From positions 3,113,501-3,177,500 of the forward strand of contig NZ_MTPW01000001.1 of the NCBI RefSeq assembly GCF_002954765.1: a stretch of DNA of 64,000 nucleotides, given 5' to 3'. This document shows positions 1-9,810 of this stretch, one piece after another. The notes under the pieces were generated by a model that ran no database searches, was not told the origin of the DNA, and saw nothing but the letters and a program-made list of their open reading frames with translations. Source of the DNA: Nonlabens arenilitoris (GTDB lineage Bacteria > Bacteroidota > Bacteroidia > Flavobacteriales > Flavobacteriaceae). Both the position numbers and the translations under genes were made by a program. Within the stretch, counting starts at the first letter, position 1; each line of letters opens with the position of its first letter.

Positions 1-1451
1 ACCTAGAAACAATCACTACGCTAGTTGATAATACGGATGGTACCTTTACCTATACTAACGAAGCTGGAACGCCAGTAACGATTGATACCAATGCGGCAGA
101 AACACTTACGACTTTAGTATTGAATGCTGATGATACCAATCTGGATTATACCGATGAAGATGGTGTGACAACTCAGCTAGATTTTACTGATTTGGTTCAG
201 AACCTAGAAACAATCACTACGCTAGTTGATAATACGGATGGTACCTTTACCTATACTAACGAAGCTGGAACGCCAGTAACGATTGATACCAATGCGGCAG
301 AAACACTTACGACTTTAGTATTGAATGCTGATGATACCAATCTGGATTATACCGATGAAGATGGTGTAACGACTCAGCTAGATTTTACTGCTTTGGTTCA
401 GAATCTAGAAACGATCACTACTCTAGTTGATAATACGGATGGTACCTTTACCTATACTAACGAAACTGGAACGCCAGTAACGATTGATACCAATGCGGCA
501 GAAACACTTACGACTTTAGTATTGAATGCTGATGATACCAATCTGGATTATACCGATGAAGATGGTGTAACGACTCAGCTAAATTTTACTGCTTTAGTAC
601 AAAACTTAGAGGGTCAAGATATTAGTACTGATGGTAATCCAGGTAATATTTCAATATCTAATGGTTCAACAATAAATTTAAATGTTGATGATGCTGATTC
701 AGATTCTGCTAACGAGGTCAACACGGCTTTTGCTGTTAATGGTGCTAATCTAGAAATCACCGATTCTAATGGTACACTTTCTGTACCTTTAGCTTCAATC
801 GGTTCAGACGATCAAACCATTACTGATTTCTCATACGATGATGCTACAAACGTATTGACCATTACACTCGAAGATGGTAACACTTCTACAGTGAACCTTG
901 CTGAGCTTTCTGAAACAGTTGTCGCTGGTACTGGTGCGATTACAGTAAACGATGATGGTAATGGTAACTACACCGTGAACTCTACCGATCCTGATGAATC
1001 TATTACTAACGAGGTCAACACGGCTTTTGCTGTTAATGGTGCTAATCTAGAAATCACCGATTCTAATGGTACACTTTCTGTACCTTTAGCTTCAATCGGT
1101 TCAGACGATCAAACCATTACTGATTTCTCATACGATGATGCTACAAACGTATTGACCATTACACTCGAAGATGGTAACACTTCTACAGTGAACCTTGCTG
1201 AGCTTTCTGAAACAGTTGTCGCTGGTACTGGTGCGATTACAGTAAACGATGATGGTAATGGTAACTACACCGTGAACTCTACCGATCCTGATGAATCTAT
1301 TACTAACGAGGTCAACACGGCTTTTGCTGTTAATGGTGCTAATCTAGAAATCACCGATTCTAATGGTACACTTTCTGTGCCTTTAGCTTCAATCGGTTCA
1401 GACGATCAAACATTACTGATTTCTCATACGATGATGCTACAAACGTATTGA
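1..1451 (+). CDS. Giant repeat surface protein, 5' fragment (partial)
   Basis: The frame is open from the first bases of the window, so the true start and signal peptide lie upstream. It encodes three 67-aa repeats (about 3-604) rich in Asp, Thr and Asn, a short linker, then the first 99-aa repeats containing NEVNTAFAVNGANLEIT and SDDQTITDFSYDD. Composition and repetition suggest an extracellular beta-rich stalk or adhesin. The frame is lost at about 1411, where CAAACCATT of the other units reads CAAACATT; the stop at 1451 is therefore artificial or mutational. It is one gene with the next two fragments, ending at 6062. The family is not recognised, and the adhesin role is inferred from repeats and context only. 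Confidence 0.75.
   Translation, partial: LETITTLVDNTDGTFTYTNEAGTPVTIDTNAAETLTTLVLNADDTNLDYTDEDGVTTQLDFTDLVQNLETITTLVDNTDGTFTYTNEAGTPVTIDTNAAETLTTLVLNADDTNLDYTDEDGVTTQLDFTALVQNLETITTLVDNTDGTFTYTNETGTPVTIDTNAAETLTTLVLNADDTNLDYTDEDGVTTQLNFTALVQNLEGQDISTDGNPGNISISNGSTINLNVDDADSDSANEVNTAFAVNGANLEITDSNGTLSVPLASIGSDDQTITDFSYDDATNVLTITLEDGNTSTVNLAELSETVVAGTGAITVNDDGNGNYTVNSTDPDESITNEVNTAFAVNGANLEITDSNGTLSVPLASIGSDDQTITDFSYDDATNVLTITLEDGNTSTVNLAELSETVVAGTGAITVNDDGNGNYTVNSTDPDESITNEVNTAFAVNGANLEITDSNGTLSVPLASIGSDDQTLLISHTMMLQTY
2..604 (+). repeat. Three tandem 201-bp repeats (67 aa each)
   Basis: Units begin at 2, 203 and 404 (CCTAGAAACAATCACTACG and close variants), so the period is exactly 201 bp and in frame. 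More units probably lie upstream of the window. The units are nearly identical in DNA, including third codon positions, which points to recent duplication or homogenisation. Confidence 0.9.
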
Positions 1452-4400
1452 CCATTACACTCGAAGATGGTAACACTTCTACAGTGAACCTTGCTGAGCT
1501 TCTGAAACAGTTGTCGCTGGTACTGGTGCGATTACAGTAAACGATGATGGTAATGGTAACTACACCGTGAACTCTACCGATCCTGATGAATCTATTACTA
1601 ACGAGGTCAACACGGCTTTTGCTGTTAATGGTGCTAATCTAGAAATCACCGATTCTAATGGTACACTTTCTGTGCCTTTAGCTTCAATCGGTTCAGACGA
1701 TCAAACCATTACTGATTTCTCATACGATGATGCTACAAACGTATTGACCATTACTCTTGAAGATGGTAACACTTCTACAGTGAACCTTGCTGAGCTTTCT
1801 GAAACAGTTGTCGCTGGTACTGGTGCGATTACAGTAACCGATGATGGTAATGGTAACTACACCGTGAACTCTACCGATCCTGATGAATCTATTACTAACG
1901 AGGTCAACACGGCTTTTGCTGTTAATGGTGCTAATCTAGAAATCACCGATTCTAATGGTACACTTTCTGTACCTTTAGCTTCAATCGGTTCAGACGATCA
2001 AACCATTACTGATTTCTCATACGATGATGCTACAAACGTATTGACCATTACACTCGAAGATGGTAACACTTCTACAGTGAACCTTGCTGAGCTTTCTGAA
2101 ACAGTTGTCGCTGGTACTGGTGCGATTACAGTAAACGATGATGGTAATGGTAACTACACCGTGAACTCTACCGATCCTGATGAATCTATTACTAACGAGG
2201 TCAACACGGCTTTTGCTGTTAATGGTGCTAATCTAGAAATCACCGATTCTAATGGTACACTTTCTGTGCCTTTAGCTTCAATCGGTTCAGACGATCAAAC
2301 CATTACTGATTTCTCATACGATGATGCTACAAACGTATTGACCATTACACTCGAAGATGGTAACACTTCTACAGTGAACCTTGCTGAGCTTTCTGAAACA
2401 GTTGTCGCTGGTACTGGTGCGATTACAGTAACCGATGATGGTAATGGTAACTACACCGTGAACTCTACCGATCCTGATGAATCTATTACTAACGAGGTCA
2501 ACACGGCTTTTGCTGTTAATGGTGCTAATCTAGAAATCACCGATTCTAATGGTACACTTTCTGTACCTTTAGCTTCAATCGGTTCAGACGATCAAACCAT
2601 TACTGATTTCTCATACGATGATGCTACAAACGTATTGACCATTACTCTTGAAGATGGTAACACTTCTACAGTGAACCTTGCTGAGCTTTCTGAAACAGTT
2701 GTCGCTGGTACTGGTGCGATTACAGTAACCGATGATGGTAATGGTAACTACACCGTGAACTCTACCGATCCTGATGAATCTATTACTAACGAGGTCAACA
2801 CGGCTTTTGCTGTTAATGGTGCTAATCTAGAAATCACCGATTCTAATGGTACACTTTCTGTACCTTTAGCTTCAATCGGTTCAGACGATCAAACCATTAC
2901 TGATTTCTCATACGATGATGCTACAAACGTATTGACCATTACACTCGAAGATGGTAACACTTCTACAGTGAACCTTGCTGAGCTTTCTGAAACAGTTGTC
3001 GCTGGTACTGGTGCGATTACAGTAACCGATGATGGTAATGGTAACTACACCGTGAACTCTACCGATCCTGATGAATCTATTACTAACGAGGTTAACACGG
3101 CTTTTGCTGTTAATGGTGCTAATCTAGAAATCACCGATTCTAATGGTACACTTTCTGTACCTTTAGCTTCAATCGGTTCAGACGATCAAACCATTACTGA
3201 TTTCTCATACGATGATGCTACAAACGTATTGACCATTACTCTTGAAGATGGTAACACTTCTACAGTGAACCTTGCTGAGCTTTCTGAAACAGTTGTCGCT
3301 GGTACTGGTGCGATTACAGTAACCGATGATGGTAATGGTAACTACACCGTGAACTCTACCGATCCTGATGAATCTATTACTAACGAGGTCAACACGGCTT
3401 TTGCTGTTAATGGTGCTAATCTAGAAATCACCGATTCTAATGGTACACTTTCTGTACCTTTAGCTTCAATCGGTTCAGACGATCAAACCATTACTGATTT
3501 CTCATACGATGATGCTACAAACGTATTGACCATTACTCTTGAAGATGGTAACACTTCTACAGTGAACCTTGCTGAGCTTTCTGAAACAGTTGTCGCTGGT
3601 ACTGGTGCGATTACAGTAACCGATGATGGTAATGGTAACTACACCGTGAACTCTACCGATCCTGATGAATCTATTACTAACGAGGTTAACACGGCTTTGT
3701 TGTTAATGGTGCTAATCTAGAAATCACCGATTCTAATGGTACACTTTCTGTACCTTTAGCTTCAATCGGTTCAGACGATCAAACCATTACTGATTTCTCA
3801 TACGATGATGCTACAAACGTATTGACCATTACTCTTGAAGATGGTAACACTTCTACAGTGAACCTTGCTGAGCTTTCTGAAACAGTTGTCGCTGGTACTG
3901 GTGCGATTACAGTAACCGATGATGGTAATGGTAACTACACCGTGAACTCTACCGATCCTGATGAATCTATTACTAACGAGGTCAACACGGCTTTTGCTGT
4001 TAATGGTGCTAATCTAGAAATCACCGATTCTAATGGTACACTTTCTGTACCTTTAGCTTCAATCGGTTCAGACGATCAAACCATTACTGATTTCTCATAC
4101 GATGATGCTACAAACGTATTGACCATTACACTCGAAGATGGTAACACTTCTACAGTGAACCTTGCTGAGCTTTCTGAAACAGTTGTCGCTGGTACTGGTG
4201 CGATTACAGTAACCGATGATGGTAATGGTAACTACACCGTGAACTCTACCGATCCTGATGAATCTATTACTAACGAGGTTAACACGGCTTTTGCTGTTAA
4301 TGGTGCTAATCTAGAAATCACCGATTCTAATGGTACACTTTCTGTACCTTTAGCTTCAATCGGTTCAGACGATCAAACCATTACTGATTTCTCATACGAT

Positions 4401-5352
4401 GATGCTACAAACGTATTGACCATTACTCTTGAAGATGGTAACACTTCTACAGTGAACCTTGCTGAGCTTTCTGAAACAGTTGTCGCTGGTACTGGTGCGA
4501 TTACAGTAACCGATGATGGTAATGGTAACTACACCGTGAACTCTACCGATCCTGATGAATCTATTACTAACGAGGTCAACACGGCTTTTGCTGTTAATGG
4601 TGCTAATCTAGAAATCACCGATTCTAATGGTACACTTTCTGTACCTTTAGCTTCAATCGGTTCAGACGATCAAACCATTACTGATTTCTCATACGATGAT
4701 GCTACAAACGTATTGACCATTACTCTTGAAGATGGTAACACTTCTACAGTGAACCTTGCTGAGCTTTCTGAAACAGTTGTCGCTGGTACTGGTGCGATTA
4801 CAGTAACCGATGATGGTAATGGTAACTACACCGTGAACTCTACCGATCCTGATGAATCTATTACTAACGAGGTTAACACGGCTTTTGTTGTTAATGGTGC
4901 TAATCTAGAAATCACCGATTCTAATGGTACACTTTCTGTACCTTTAGCTTCAATCGGTTCAGACGATCAAACCATTACTGATTTCTCATACGATGATGCT
5001 ACAAACGTATTGACCATTACACTCGAAGATGGTAACACTTCTACAGTGAACCTTGCTGAGCTTTCTGAAACAGTTGTCGCTGGTACTGGTGCGATTACAG
5101 TAACCGATGATGGTAATGGTAACTACACCGTGAACTCTACCGATCCTGATGAATCTATTACTAACGAGGTCAACACGGCTTTTGCTGTTAATGGTGCTAA
5201 TCTAGAAATCACCGATTCTAATGGTACACTTTCTGTACCTTTAGCTTCAATCGGTTCAGACGATCAAACCATTACTGATTTCTCATACGATGATGCTACA
5301 AACGTATTAACCATTACTCTTGAAGATGGTAACACTTCTACAGTGAACCTTG
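711..5352 (+). repeat. Fifteen full and one partial 297-bp tandem repeats (99 aa each)
   Basis: Units begin with AACGAGGT at 711, 1008, 1305, 1600, 1897, 2194, 2491, 2788, 3085, 3382, 3679, 3975, 4272, 4569, 4866 and 5163; the last is partial. The period is 297 bp except 295 (1305 to 1600) and 296 (3679 to 3975), which locates the three base losses. Identity between units is nearly complete, with a handful of shared variant sites. Confidence 0.95.
1501..3720 (+). CDS. Giant repeat surface protein, middle fragment
   Basis: This continues the preceding fragment after two 1-base losses, at about 1411 and 1500 (GAGCTTTCTG in other copies, GAGCTTCTG here). The frame holds about seven near-identical 99-aa units and ends at 3720, because a third 1-base loss at 3696-3698 (GCTTTTG to GCTTTG) shifts it again. 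The GTG at 1567 is not a real start; it lies inside a repeat unit. Units differ mainly at a few shared sites: Asn or Thr before DDGNGNY, ACACTC or ACTCTT codons, and GTC or GTT in NEV. This is the mosaic pattern expected from recombination between repeats. Confidence 0.7.
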   Translation, partial: SETVVAGTGAITVNDDGNGNYTVNSTDPDESITNEVNTAFAVNGANLEITDSNGTLSVPLASIGSDDQTITDFSYDDATNVLTITLEDGNTSTVNLAELSETVVAGTGAITVTDDGNGNYTVNSTDPDESITNEVNTAFAVNGANLEITDSNGTLSVPLASIGSDDQTITDFSYDDATNVLTITLEDGNTSTVNLAELSETVVAGTGAITVNDDGNGNYTVNSTDPDESITNEVNTAFAVNGANLEITDSNGTLSVPLASIGSDDQTITDFSYDDATNVLTITLEDGNTSTVNLAELSETVVAGTGAITVTDDGNGNYTVNSTDPDESITNEVNTAFAVNGANLEITDSNGTLSVPLASIGSDDQTITDFSYDDATNVLTITLEDGNTSTVNLAELSETVVAGTGAITVTDDGNGNYTVNSTDPDESITNEVNTAFAVNGANLEITDSNGTLSVPLASIGSDDQTITDFSYDDATNVLTITLEDGNTSTVNLAELSETVVAGTGAITVTDDGNGNYTVNSTDPDESITNEVNTAFAVNGANLEITDSNGTLSVPLASIGSDDQTITDFSYDDATNVLTITLEDGNTSTVNLAELSETVVAGTGAITVTDDGNGNYTVNSTDPDESITNEVNTAFAVNGANLEITDSNGTLSVPLASIGSDDQTITDFSYDDATNVLTITLEDGNTSTVNLAELSETVVAGTGAITVTDDGNGNYTVNSTDPDESITNEVNTALLLMVLI

Positions 5353-6062
5353 AGAACTTAAGCTCTACGGTAACACAGACAGTAACTACTGGAAATACAA
5401 TTGCTACTCATACAAGTGGAACGTCAACAACAACAATATTAGAAACAATTACTGCTGTTGCACAAGCTACTGGTAATGCAGATGCTGATGTGACTGCTGG
5501 TGATGCTAACACCATCGCTACGTATACCGATGAGAATGGTGATGATGTGAATGTTAATGAAACCGTTACTGCATTTTCACAAAATGATACACCAACCTCT
5601 AGTGACCCTAATGCTACTGGAGAAATATCTTATACAAATGAAAATGGTACAACCACTACAGCTCAAGTTGTAAGTGGTGATGCTGATAATAATATACAAG
5701 TTGGGTCTGATGGAGGAGCATTTTTTGCTGGTCCTACCATTGCAGCAGCAGGAAATGTAGCAGGAGACGGTGGAACCATATCGAGTTTCGGAACTTCAAC
5801 TATTGTAAGAATTGATACAGGTGATTATCGCATCAATTTTGCTACACCTATAACTGGTGCTTATGTTGTTCAACTTACTGTATTAGATTGTGATGGAAAC
5901 TGTCCGCCTGCTGGTGGTTCTAACTATGATGACCCAGGAATATCATACTATGGCATTGATGCAAATGGTTTTAATGTTAACATAGGAGACAGCGACAATG
6001 GTACAAGTCCTAAAGTCGATATTGACCTAGAGTTTATGTTTACCGTAATTAAACTTCCATAA
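3699..6062 (+). CDS. Giant repeat surface protein, 3' fragment with C-terminal domain
   Basis: This is the last part of the repeat protein. After the third 1-base loss the frame equals that of the first fragment, so the three losses together restore phase. It carries the last 99-aa units (to about 5352), a Thr/Asn-rich linker and a non-repeated C-terminal region of about 235 aa. That region ends in a compact stretch with TGDYRINFATPI, two Cys near VLDCDGNC, and NGFNVNIGDSDNG. No CHU_C or type A T9SS sorting motif is visible at the end, which is odd for such a protein here; sorting may depend on an unrecognised domain. The next gene starts 9 bp downstream, suggesting an operon. Confidence 0.75.
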   Translation, partial: VVNGANLEITDSNGTLSVPLASIGSDDQTITDFSYDDATNVLTITLEDGNTSTVNLAELSETVVAGTGAITVTDDGNGNYTVNSTDPDESITNEVNTAFAVNGANLEITDSNGTLSVPLASIGSDDQTITDFSYDDATNVLTITLEDGNTSTVNLAELSETVVAGTGAITVTDDGNGNYTVNSTDPDESITNEVNTAFAVNGANLEITDSNGTLSVPLASIGSDDQTITDFSYDDATNVLTITLEDGNTSTVNLAELSETVVAGTGAITVTDDGNGNYTVNSTDPDESITNEVNTAFAVNGANLEITDSNGTLSVPLASIGSDDQTITDFSYDDATNVLTITLEDGNTSTVNLAELSETVVAGTGAITVTDDGNGNYTVNSTDPDESITNEVNTAFVVNGANLEITDSNGTLSVPLASIGSDDQTITDFSYDDATNVLTITLEDGNTSTVNLAELSETVVAGTGAITVTDDGNGNYTVNSTDPDESITNEVNTAFAVNGANLEITDSNGTLSVPLASIGSDDQTITDFSYDDATNVLTITLEDGNTSTVNLENLSSTVTQTVTTGNTIATHTSGTSTTTILETITAVAQATGNADADVTAGDANTIATYTDENGDDVNVNETVTAFSQNDTPTSSDPNATGEISYTNENGTTTTAQVVSGDADNNIQVGSDGGAFFAGPTIAAAGNVAGDGGTISSFGTSTIVRIDTGDYRINFATPITGAYVVQLTVLDCDGNCPPAGGSNYDDPGISYYGIDANGFNVNIGDSDNGTSPKVDIDLEFMFTVIKLP

Positions 6063-6071
6063 AATTAAGTT

Positions 6072-6725
6072 ATGAAAAAAGTAATTGTCTTAGTTATCAT
6101 TGTTTTAAGTTCCGCTTTCGCGAAAGCGCAAATTAGTCCCAATTCACTGTTAGGATTACCTAGATATTCCACTGTTGAAATCAATTCAATTACAGGTGTT
6201 GAATTAGGAACATTAGTTTATGATAGTGATTTGAACAGAGTATTAGAATATACCAATAACGGTTGGGAAGAAATATTGGTAAGCGGTAGTGTGGAGAGCG
6301 TTGGTGTTGTTGAAATTAATGCTGCTGGAGATTATACCATATCAGGATTGAACTTTACGCCTACTAGCGTTACCTTTCATGCCTATGCAAATGTCGAAAC
6401 CACAAATCTGAATTCTGATAATGGCACCAGAGATAATGAAACAGGTATAGGAAATTCTTTCGGTTCAATGACCGGATTTGCAAGGGACGACAATGGGACG
6501 ATAGTACAACAAGTTATCTATGTAGGTGGTAGTGGAAACTCGATAAATGATATATCTAGGTTTGCATCTAGTAACCATTGTATAGGTGTAAGATATGGAA
6601 ATCAAAATGGAATCTCATTAGGCTTACTTACTGCGAGAGTAACTAGTTTTACTACAAATGGATTCATTATTAATGTTGATAGTTATATCGACGGTTTAGT
6701 TGTTATATATGAAGCTCATAGATAA
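6072..6725 (+). CDS. Small secreted protein of unknown function
   Basis: The 217-aa product starts with a clear signal peptide, MKKVIVLVIIVLSSAFAKAQ, whose AFAKA end is encoded by a copy of the dispersed palindrome. A short N-terminal segment (LGLPRYSTVEINSITGVELGTLVYDSD) resembles the collar found in many secreted Bacteroidota repeat proteins. The rest has an alternating beta pattern (GDYTISGLNFTPTSVTFHAY and NGFIINVDSYIDGLVVIYEA), faintly like the end of the preceding giant protein. It lies 9 bp after that protein and overlaps the next gene by 17 bp, so the three are probably co-expressed. Function unknown; a lectin-like or capping domain of the same surface structure is only a guess. Confidence 0.8.
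   Translation: MKKVIVLVIIVLSSAFAKAQISPNSLLGLPRYSTVEINSITGVELGTLVYDSDLNRVLEYTNNGWEEILVSGSVESVGVVEINAAGDYTISGLNFTPTSVTFHAYANVETTNLNSDNGTRDNETGIGNSFGSMTGFARDDNGTIVQQVIYVGGSGNSINDISRFASSNHCIGVRYGNQNGISLGLLTARVTSFTTNGFIINVDSYIDGLVVIYEAHR
6114..6127. repeat. Dispersed palindrome copy 1 (in coding sequence)
   Basis: Perfect GCTTTCGCGAAAGC. It is read as Ala-Phe-Ala-Lys-Ala at the signal-peptide cleavage region of the small secreted protein. Confidence 0.95.
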
Positions 6726-7878
6726 ATTATTTAATACCAATAACCTTTTATGGGTTACGTTGTTTTTAAATATAACATTAGTAACGGCGCAAACAGCCTT
6801 TACAAATAGTGGCGATTTAAAAATTCATAATAACGGTCAGATAGGCTTCCACATCGATGTAATTAACAATGGTGATTCTGTAGAGAATGAAGGCTTAGCT
6901 GGTTTTTATAATCAAAATAATTCTCTGAACTTTAGTGGATTAAATCAAATGAATTTTGAAAATTTTGAAGTTGATGTTGAAGACGATTTAAATTTATTTA
7001 CTTCTATAGGTGTTAATGATGAAGTCTTCTTTACCAATGGTAGAATCAATACACCTAGAATTGACCCATTAGTTAAATTTAAATTTTTAAATGATAATGT
7101 TTACACTGGTGAAGGTGATAATGAGCATGTAGATGGTTATGCTCAATTTAATGGAGATTTTCAATTCAGTTTCCCTGTTGGTGATGATTTTGAAATGAAA
7201 CCTCTTGCCATTGATAACTTTAATAATTCGTTTACATACACTGCTGCATATTTTAAAGAAAATCCTAATACACCTACCACGTTTATCAACTCTTTTGATA
7301 CAAACAGTTTTGAGCCTAGCTTAGATGTTATATCAACAGTTGAATTTTGGTACTTTGAAGGTCTTAAAGATTTAGAACTTACACTTACTTGGACTAATTC
7401 CAGTAATATCTCTCAAACAGCAAGTAACTTAAGTGATTTGAGAATCGCTGGATGGGATGATGTTCAAAATGTTTGGGTCAACCTTGGTAATACTGGTACA
7501 ACAGGTGATCTTAATAATGGTACTATTACCTCTAGAATTCCTAATACCAATGATTATAAAATATACACTATTGCCTCAATCTTACAGGCTGGTAATGAAG
7601 TGGTCGTTTATAATGGTATGACACCAGATGGTGATGGACTCAATGACACATTAATTATAAGAGGTATAGAAGGAATACCTGGTAATCAACTTTTTATTTA
7701 CAATAGATGGGGACGACTGGTTTATCAAAAAGACAATTATGATAACTCATTTGATGGTATTGCAAATGCAAATGCCACTATAAAAGGTGATAAAGAATTA
7801 GCCGCAGGAACGTATTATTATGTTCTTAAATTACCAGAACAAGAAGATTTGGCAGGATATTTTTACATTAATCGTTAA
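6709..7878 (+). CDS. Secreted protein with T9SS type B (CHU_C) sorting domain
   Basis: The 389-aa product has an N-terminal signal peptide (MKLIDKLFNTNNLLWVTLF...VTAQ). The middle is a beta-rich region common in gliding-associated surface proteins. The C-terminal domain of about 95 aa has the TPDGDGLNDTL, LFIYNRWGRLVYQ and AAGTYYYVLKL motifs of the gliding motility-associated C-terminal family, which directs secretion through the type IX system. I prefer ATG 6709 over TTG 6700 because the signal peptide follows it directly. It overlaps the upstream gene by 17 bp. It may provide the anchoring or sorting element for the giant repeat protein's operon; that link is inferred. Confidence 0.85.
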   Translation: MKLIDKLFNTNNLLWVTLFLNITLVTAQTAFTNSGDLKIHNNGQIGFHIDVINNGDSVENEGLAGFYNQNNSLNFSGLNQMNFENFEVDVEDDLNLFTSIGVNDEVFFTNGRINTPRIDPLVKFKFLNDNVYTGEGDNEHVDGYAQFNGDFQFSFPVGDDFEMKPLAIDNFNNSFTYTAAYFKENPNTPTTFINSFDTNSFEPSLDVISTVEFWYFEGLKDLELTLTWTNSSNISQTASNLSDLRIAGWDDVQNVWVNLGNTGTTGDLNNGTITSRIPNTNDYKIYTIASILQAGNEVVVYNGMTPDGDGLNDTLIIRGIEGIPGNQLFIYNRWGRLVYQKDNYDNSFDGIANANATIKGDKELAAGTYYYVLKLPEQEDLAGYFYINR

Positions 7879-7944
7879 TTTAATTTTAAAATTTGTCATT
7901 TTAATAACCGCCCTATTCCTTATATTTAGCCAGATTAAATATAA

Positions 7945-9735
7945 ATGGACAACATGCAGGTAAAAAGATTATTTGACTTTCCCCTATATCAGCTTAAAAA
8001 TTATCCTAGAGAAGATTCGCTGGTAACAAAATATAACGGTGAATGGAAAAAAACATCCACTCAATCTTTTATAGATCAAGCAAACGCCATATCGCGAGGT
8101 CTTATTGAATTAGGAATTCAACCCAACGATAAAGTAGCAATTATATCTTCTGTTAACAGAAGCGAGTGGAATATAGTAGATATAGGTATTATGCAAACTG
8201 GTGCACAAGATGTACCCGTTTATCCCACAATATCTGAAGAAGATTATCAATACGTACTTAACCATAGCGAGTCTAAGTATGTTTTTGTTTCTGATGAAGA
8301 GGTAAGAAACAAGGTATTAAGCATTAAAGATCAAGTTCCTTCTCTTATCGAGGTATATAGTTTTGATAACATTGCAGGATGTAAAAACTGGGAAGAAGTA
8401 AAAGAATTAGGTGCTTCTCAAAATCACCAAGCAGAACTTGACAAAAGGATGGCGGCTATAACAGAAGAAGATCTAGCCACATTGATATATACCTCTGGTA
8501 CTACTGGACGACCTAAAGGTGTAATGTTATCTCATAAAAACATCTCTAGTAATGCCATCACTAGTGCGACTAGATTACCTATTGATTTAGGTAAATCAAA
8601 AGCGCTTAGTTTCTTACCTGTATGTCATATTTATGAACGCATGTTACAATATATGTATACCTACACAGGTACAGGTATTTATTTTGCAGAGTCTATAGAA
8701 ACGATATCAGACAACTTAAAAGAAATTCAACCAGAAGTGATGAGCGCCGTACCGCGCCTACTCGAGAAAGTATACGATAAAATCATCGCAAAAGGTACAG
8801 ATCTTACTGGAATTAAAAAGAAACTTTTCTTCTGGGCTGTTGAACTAGGTCTAGAATGGGAACCTTATGGAGCAAATGGTTGGTGGTACGAGAAAAAACT
8901 AGGATTAGCAAAGAAACTCATCTTTTCAAAATGGCAAGAAGCATTAGGAGGTAACCTTAAAGCAATCGCTAGTGGTAGTGCTGCACTACAACCACGACTG
9001 GCTAGAGTCTTTAATGCAGCAGGTGTTCCAGTTATGGAAGGATATGGACTTACTGAAACATCACCTGTTATATCTGTCAATGACTTGCGTGATGGTGGTT
9101 TTAAAATAGGAACAGTAGGTAAAATTTTACCTAATACTGATGTGCAAATTGCCGAAGATGGTGAAATCATCATCAACGGACCACAACGCATGATGGGCTA
9201 TTATAAAGATCCTGAAAAAACTGCCGAGGCCATCGATGAAAACGGTTATTTCCATACCGGAGATATAGGAGAAATAGATAGCCAAGGTTTCCTTAAAATT
9301 ACAGATCGTAAAAAAGAGATGTTTAAAACATCTGGTGGTAAATACATCGCACCACAATTAATTGAAAATACAATGAAACAAAGTCGTTTCATAGAACAAA
9401 TAATGGTGATAGGTGAAGGAGAAAAAATGCCAGCAGCATTTATACAACCTAACTTCGAATTTTTGGCAGATTGGGCACAACGCAAAGGTATAGTCTATGA
9501 CGACTGGAAAGACTTATGCTCTCAAGAACGTATCATTAACAGATATCAAAAAGAAATAGATTTCTATAATACTAAATTTGGTAACTGGGAACGCATAAAG
9601 AAATTTGAGTTAACTCCAGAAGAATGGACCATTGAGGAAGGGCACCTCACTCCTACTTTAAAACTTAAAAGACGTGTTATAAAAGCACGTTATAAAGAAT
9701 TGTATGACCAGATTTATGGTAATTCAAAAATATAA
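7945..9735 (+). CDS. Long-chain fatty-acid-CoA ligase (AMP-binding)
   Basis: The 596-aa adenylate-forming enzyme activates fatty acids to acyl-CoA via acyl-AMP. The P-loop-like motif TSGTTGRPKGVMLSH is near residues 180-194, the GYGLTETSP motif near 365, the YFHTGDIG Asp motif near 434, and the DRKKEMFKTSGGKYIAP hinge near 453. Length and order fit the FadD/LC-FACS class found across Bacteroidota. A good terminator lies 18 bp downstream, so it is probably monocistronic. An alternative start at 7954 would only trim three residues. Substrate chain length cannot be read from sequence. Confidence 0.93.
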   Translation: MDNMQVKRLFDFPLYQLKNYPREDSLVTKYNGEWKKTSTQSFIDQANAISRGLIELGIQPNDKVAIISSVNRSEWNIVDIGIMQTGAQDVPVYPTISEEDYQYVLNHSESKYVFVSDEEVRNKVLSIKDQVPSLIEVYSFDNIAGCKNWEEVKELGASQNHQAELDKRMAAITEEDLATLIYTSGTTGRPKGVMLSHKNISSNAITSATRLPIDLGKSKALSFLPVCHIYERMLQYMYTYTGTGIYFAESIETISDNLKEIQPEVMSAVPRLLEKVYDKIIAKGTDLTGIKKKLFFWAVELGLEWEPYGANGWWYEKKLGLAKKLIFSKWQEALGGNLKAIASGSAALQPRLARVFNAAGVPVMEGYGLTETSPVISVNDLRDGGFKIGTVGKILPNTDVQIAEDGEIIINGPQRMMGYYKDPEKTAEAIDENGYFHTGDIGEIDSQGFLKITDRKKEMFKTSGGKYIAPQLIENTMKQSRFIEQIMVIGEGEKMPAAFIQPNFEFLADWAQRKGIVYDDWKDLCSQERIINRYQKEIDFYNTKFGNWERIKKFELTPEEWTIEEGHLTPTLKLKRRVIKARYKELYDQIYGNSKI

Positions 9736-9753
9736 CAGTCATATTTAAAATTG

Positions 9754-9782
9754 AAGAGCTGCGCCATGTGTGCAGCTCTTTT
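9754..9782 (+). terminator. Rho-independent terminator of the acyl-CoA ligase gene
   Basis: A perfect 9-bp stem AAGAGCTGC (9754-9762) pairs with GCAGCTCTT (9772-9780) around a 9-nt loop and runs into TTTT. It overlaps the first codons of the longest reading of the next gene, which argues that gene starts later. Confidence 0.8.
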
Positions 9783-9810
9783 ACTTTCAACTCACAAACA
9801 TTATATCCAT

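Noticed and set aside
711..5352. Phase-variable control of the repeat protein through its frameshifts
   Set aside because: The lost bases are in runs of only 2-4 bases, too short for efficient slippage; a sequencing or assembly artefact is simpler.
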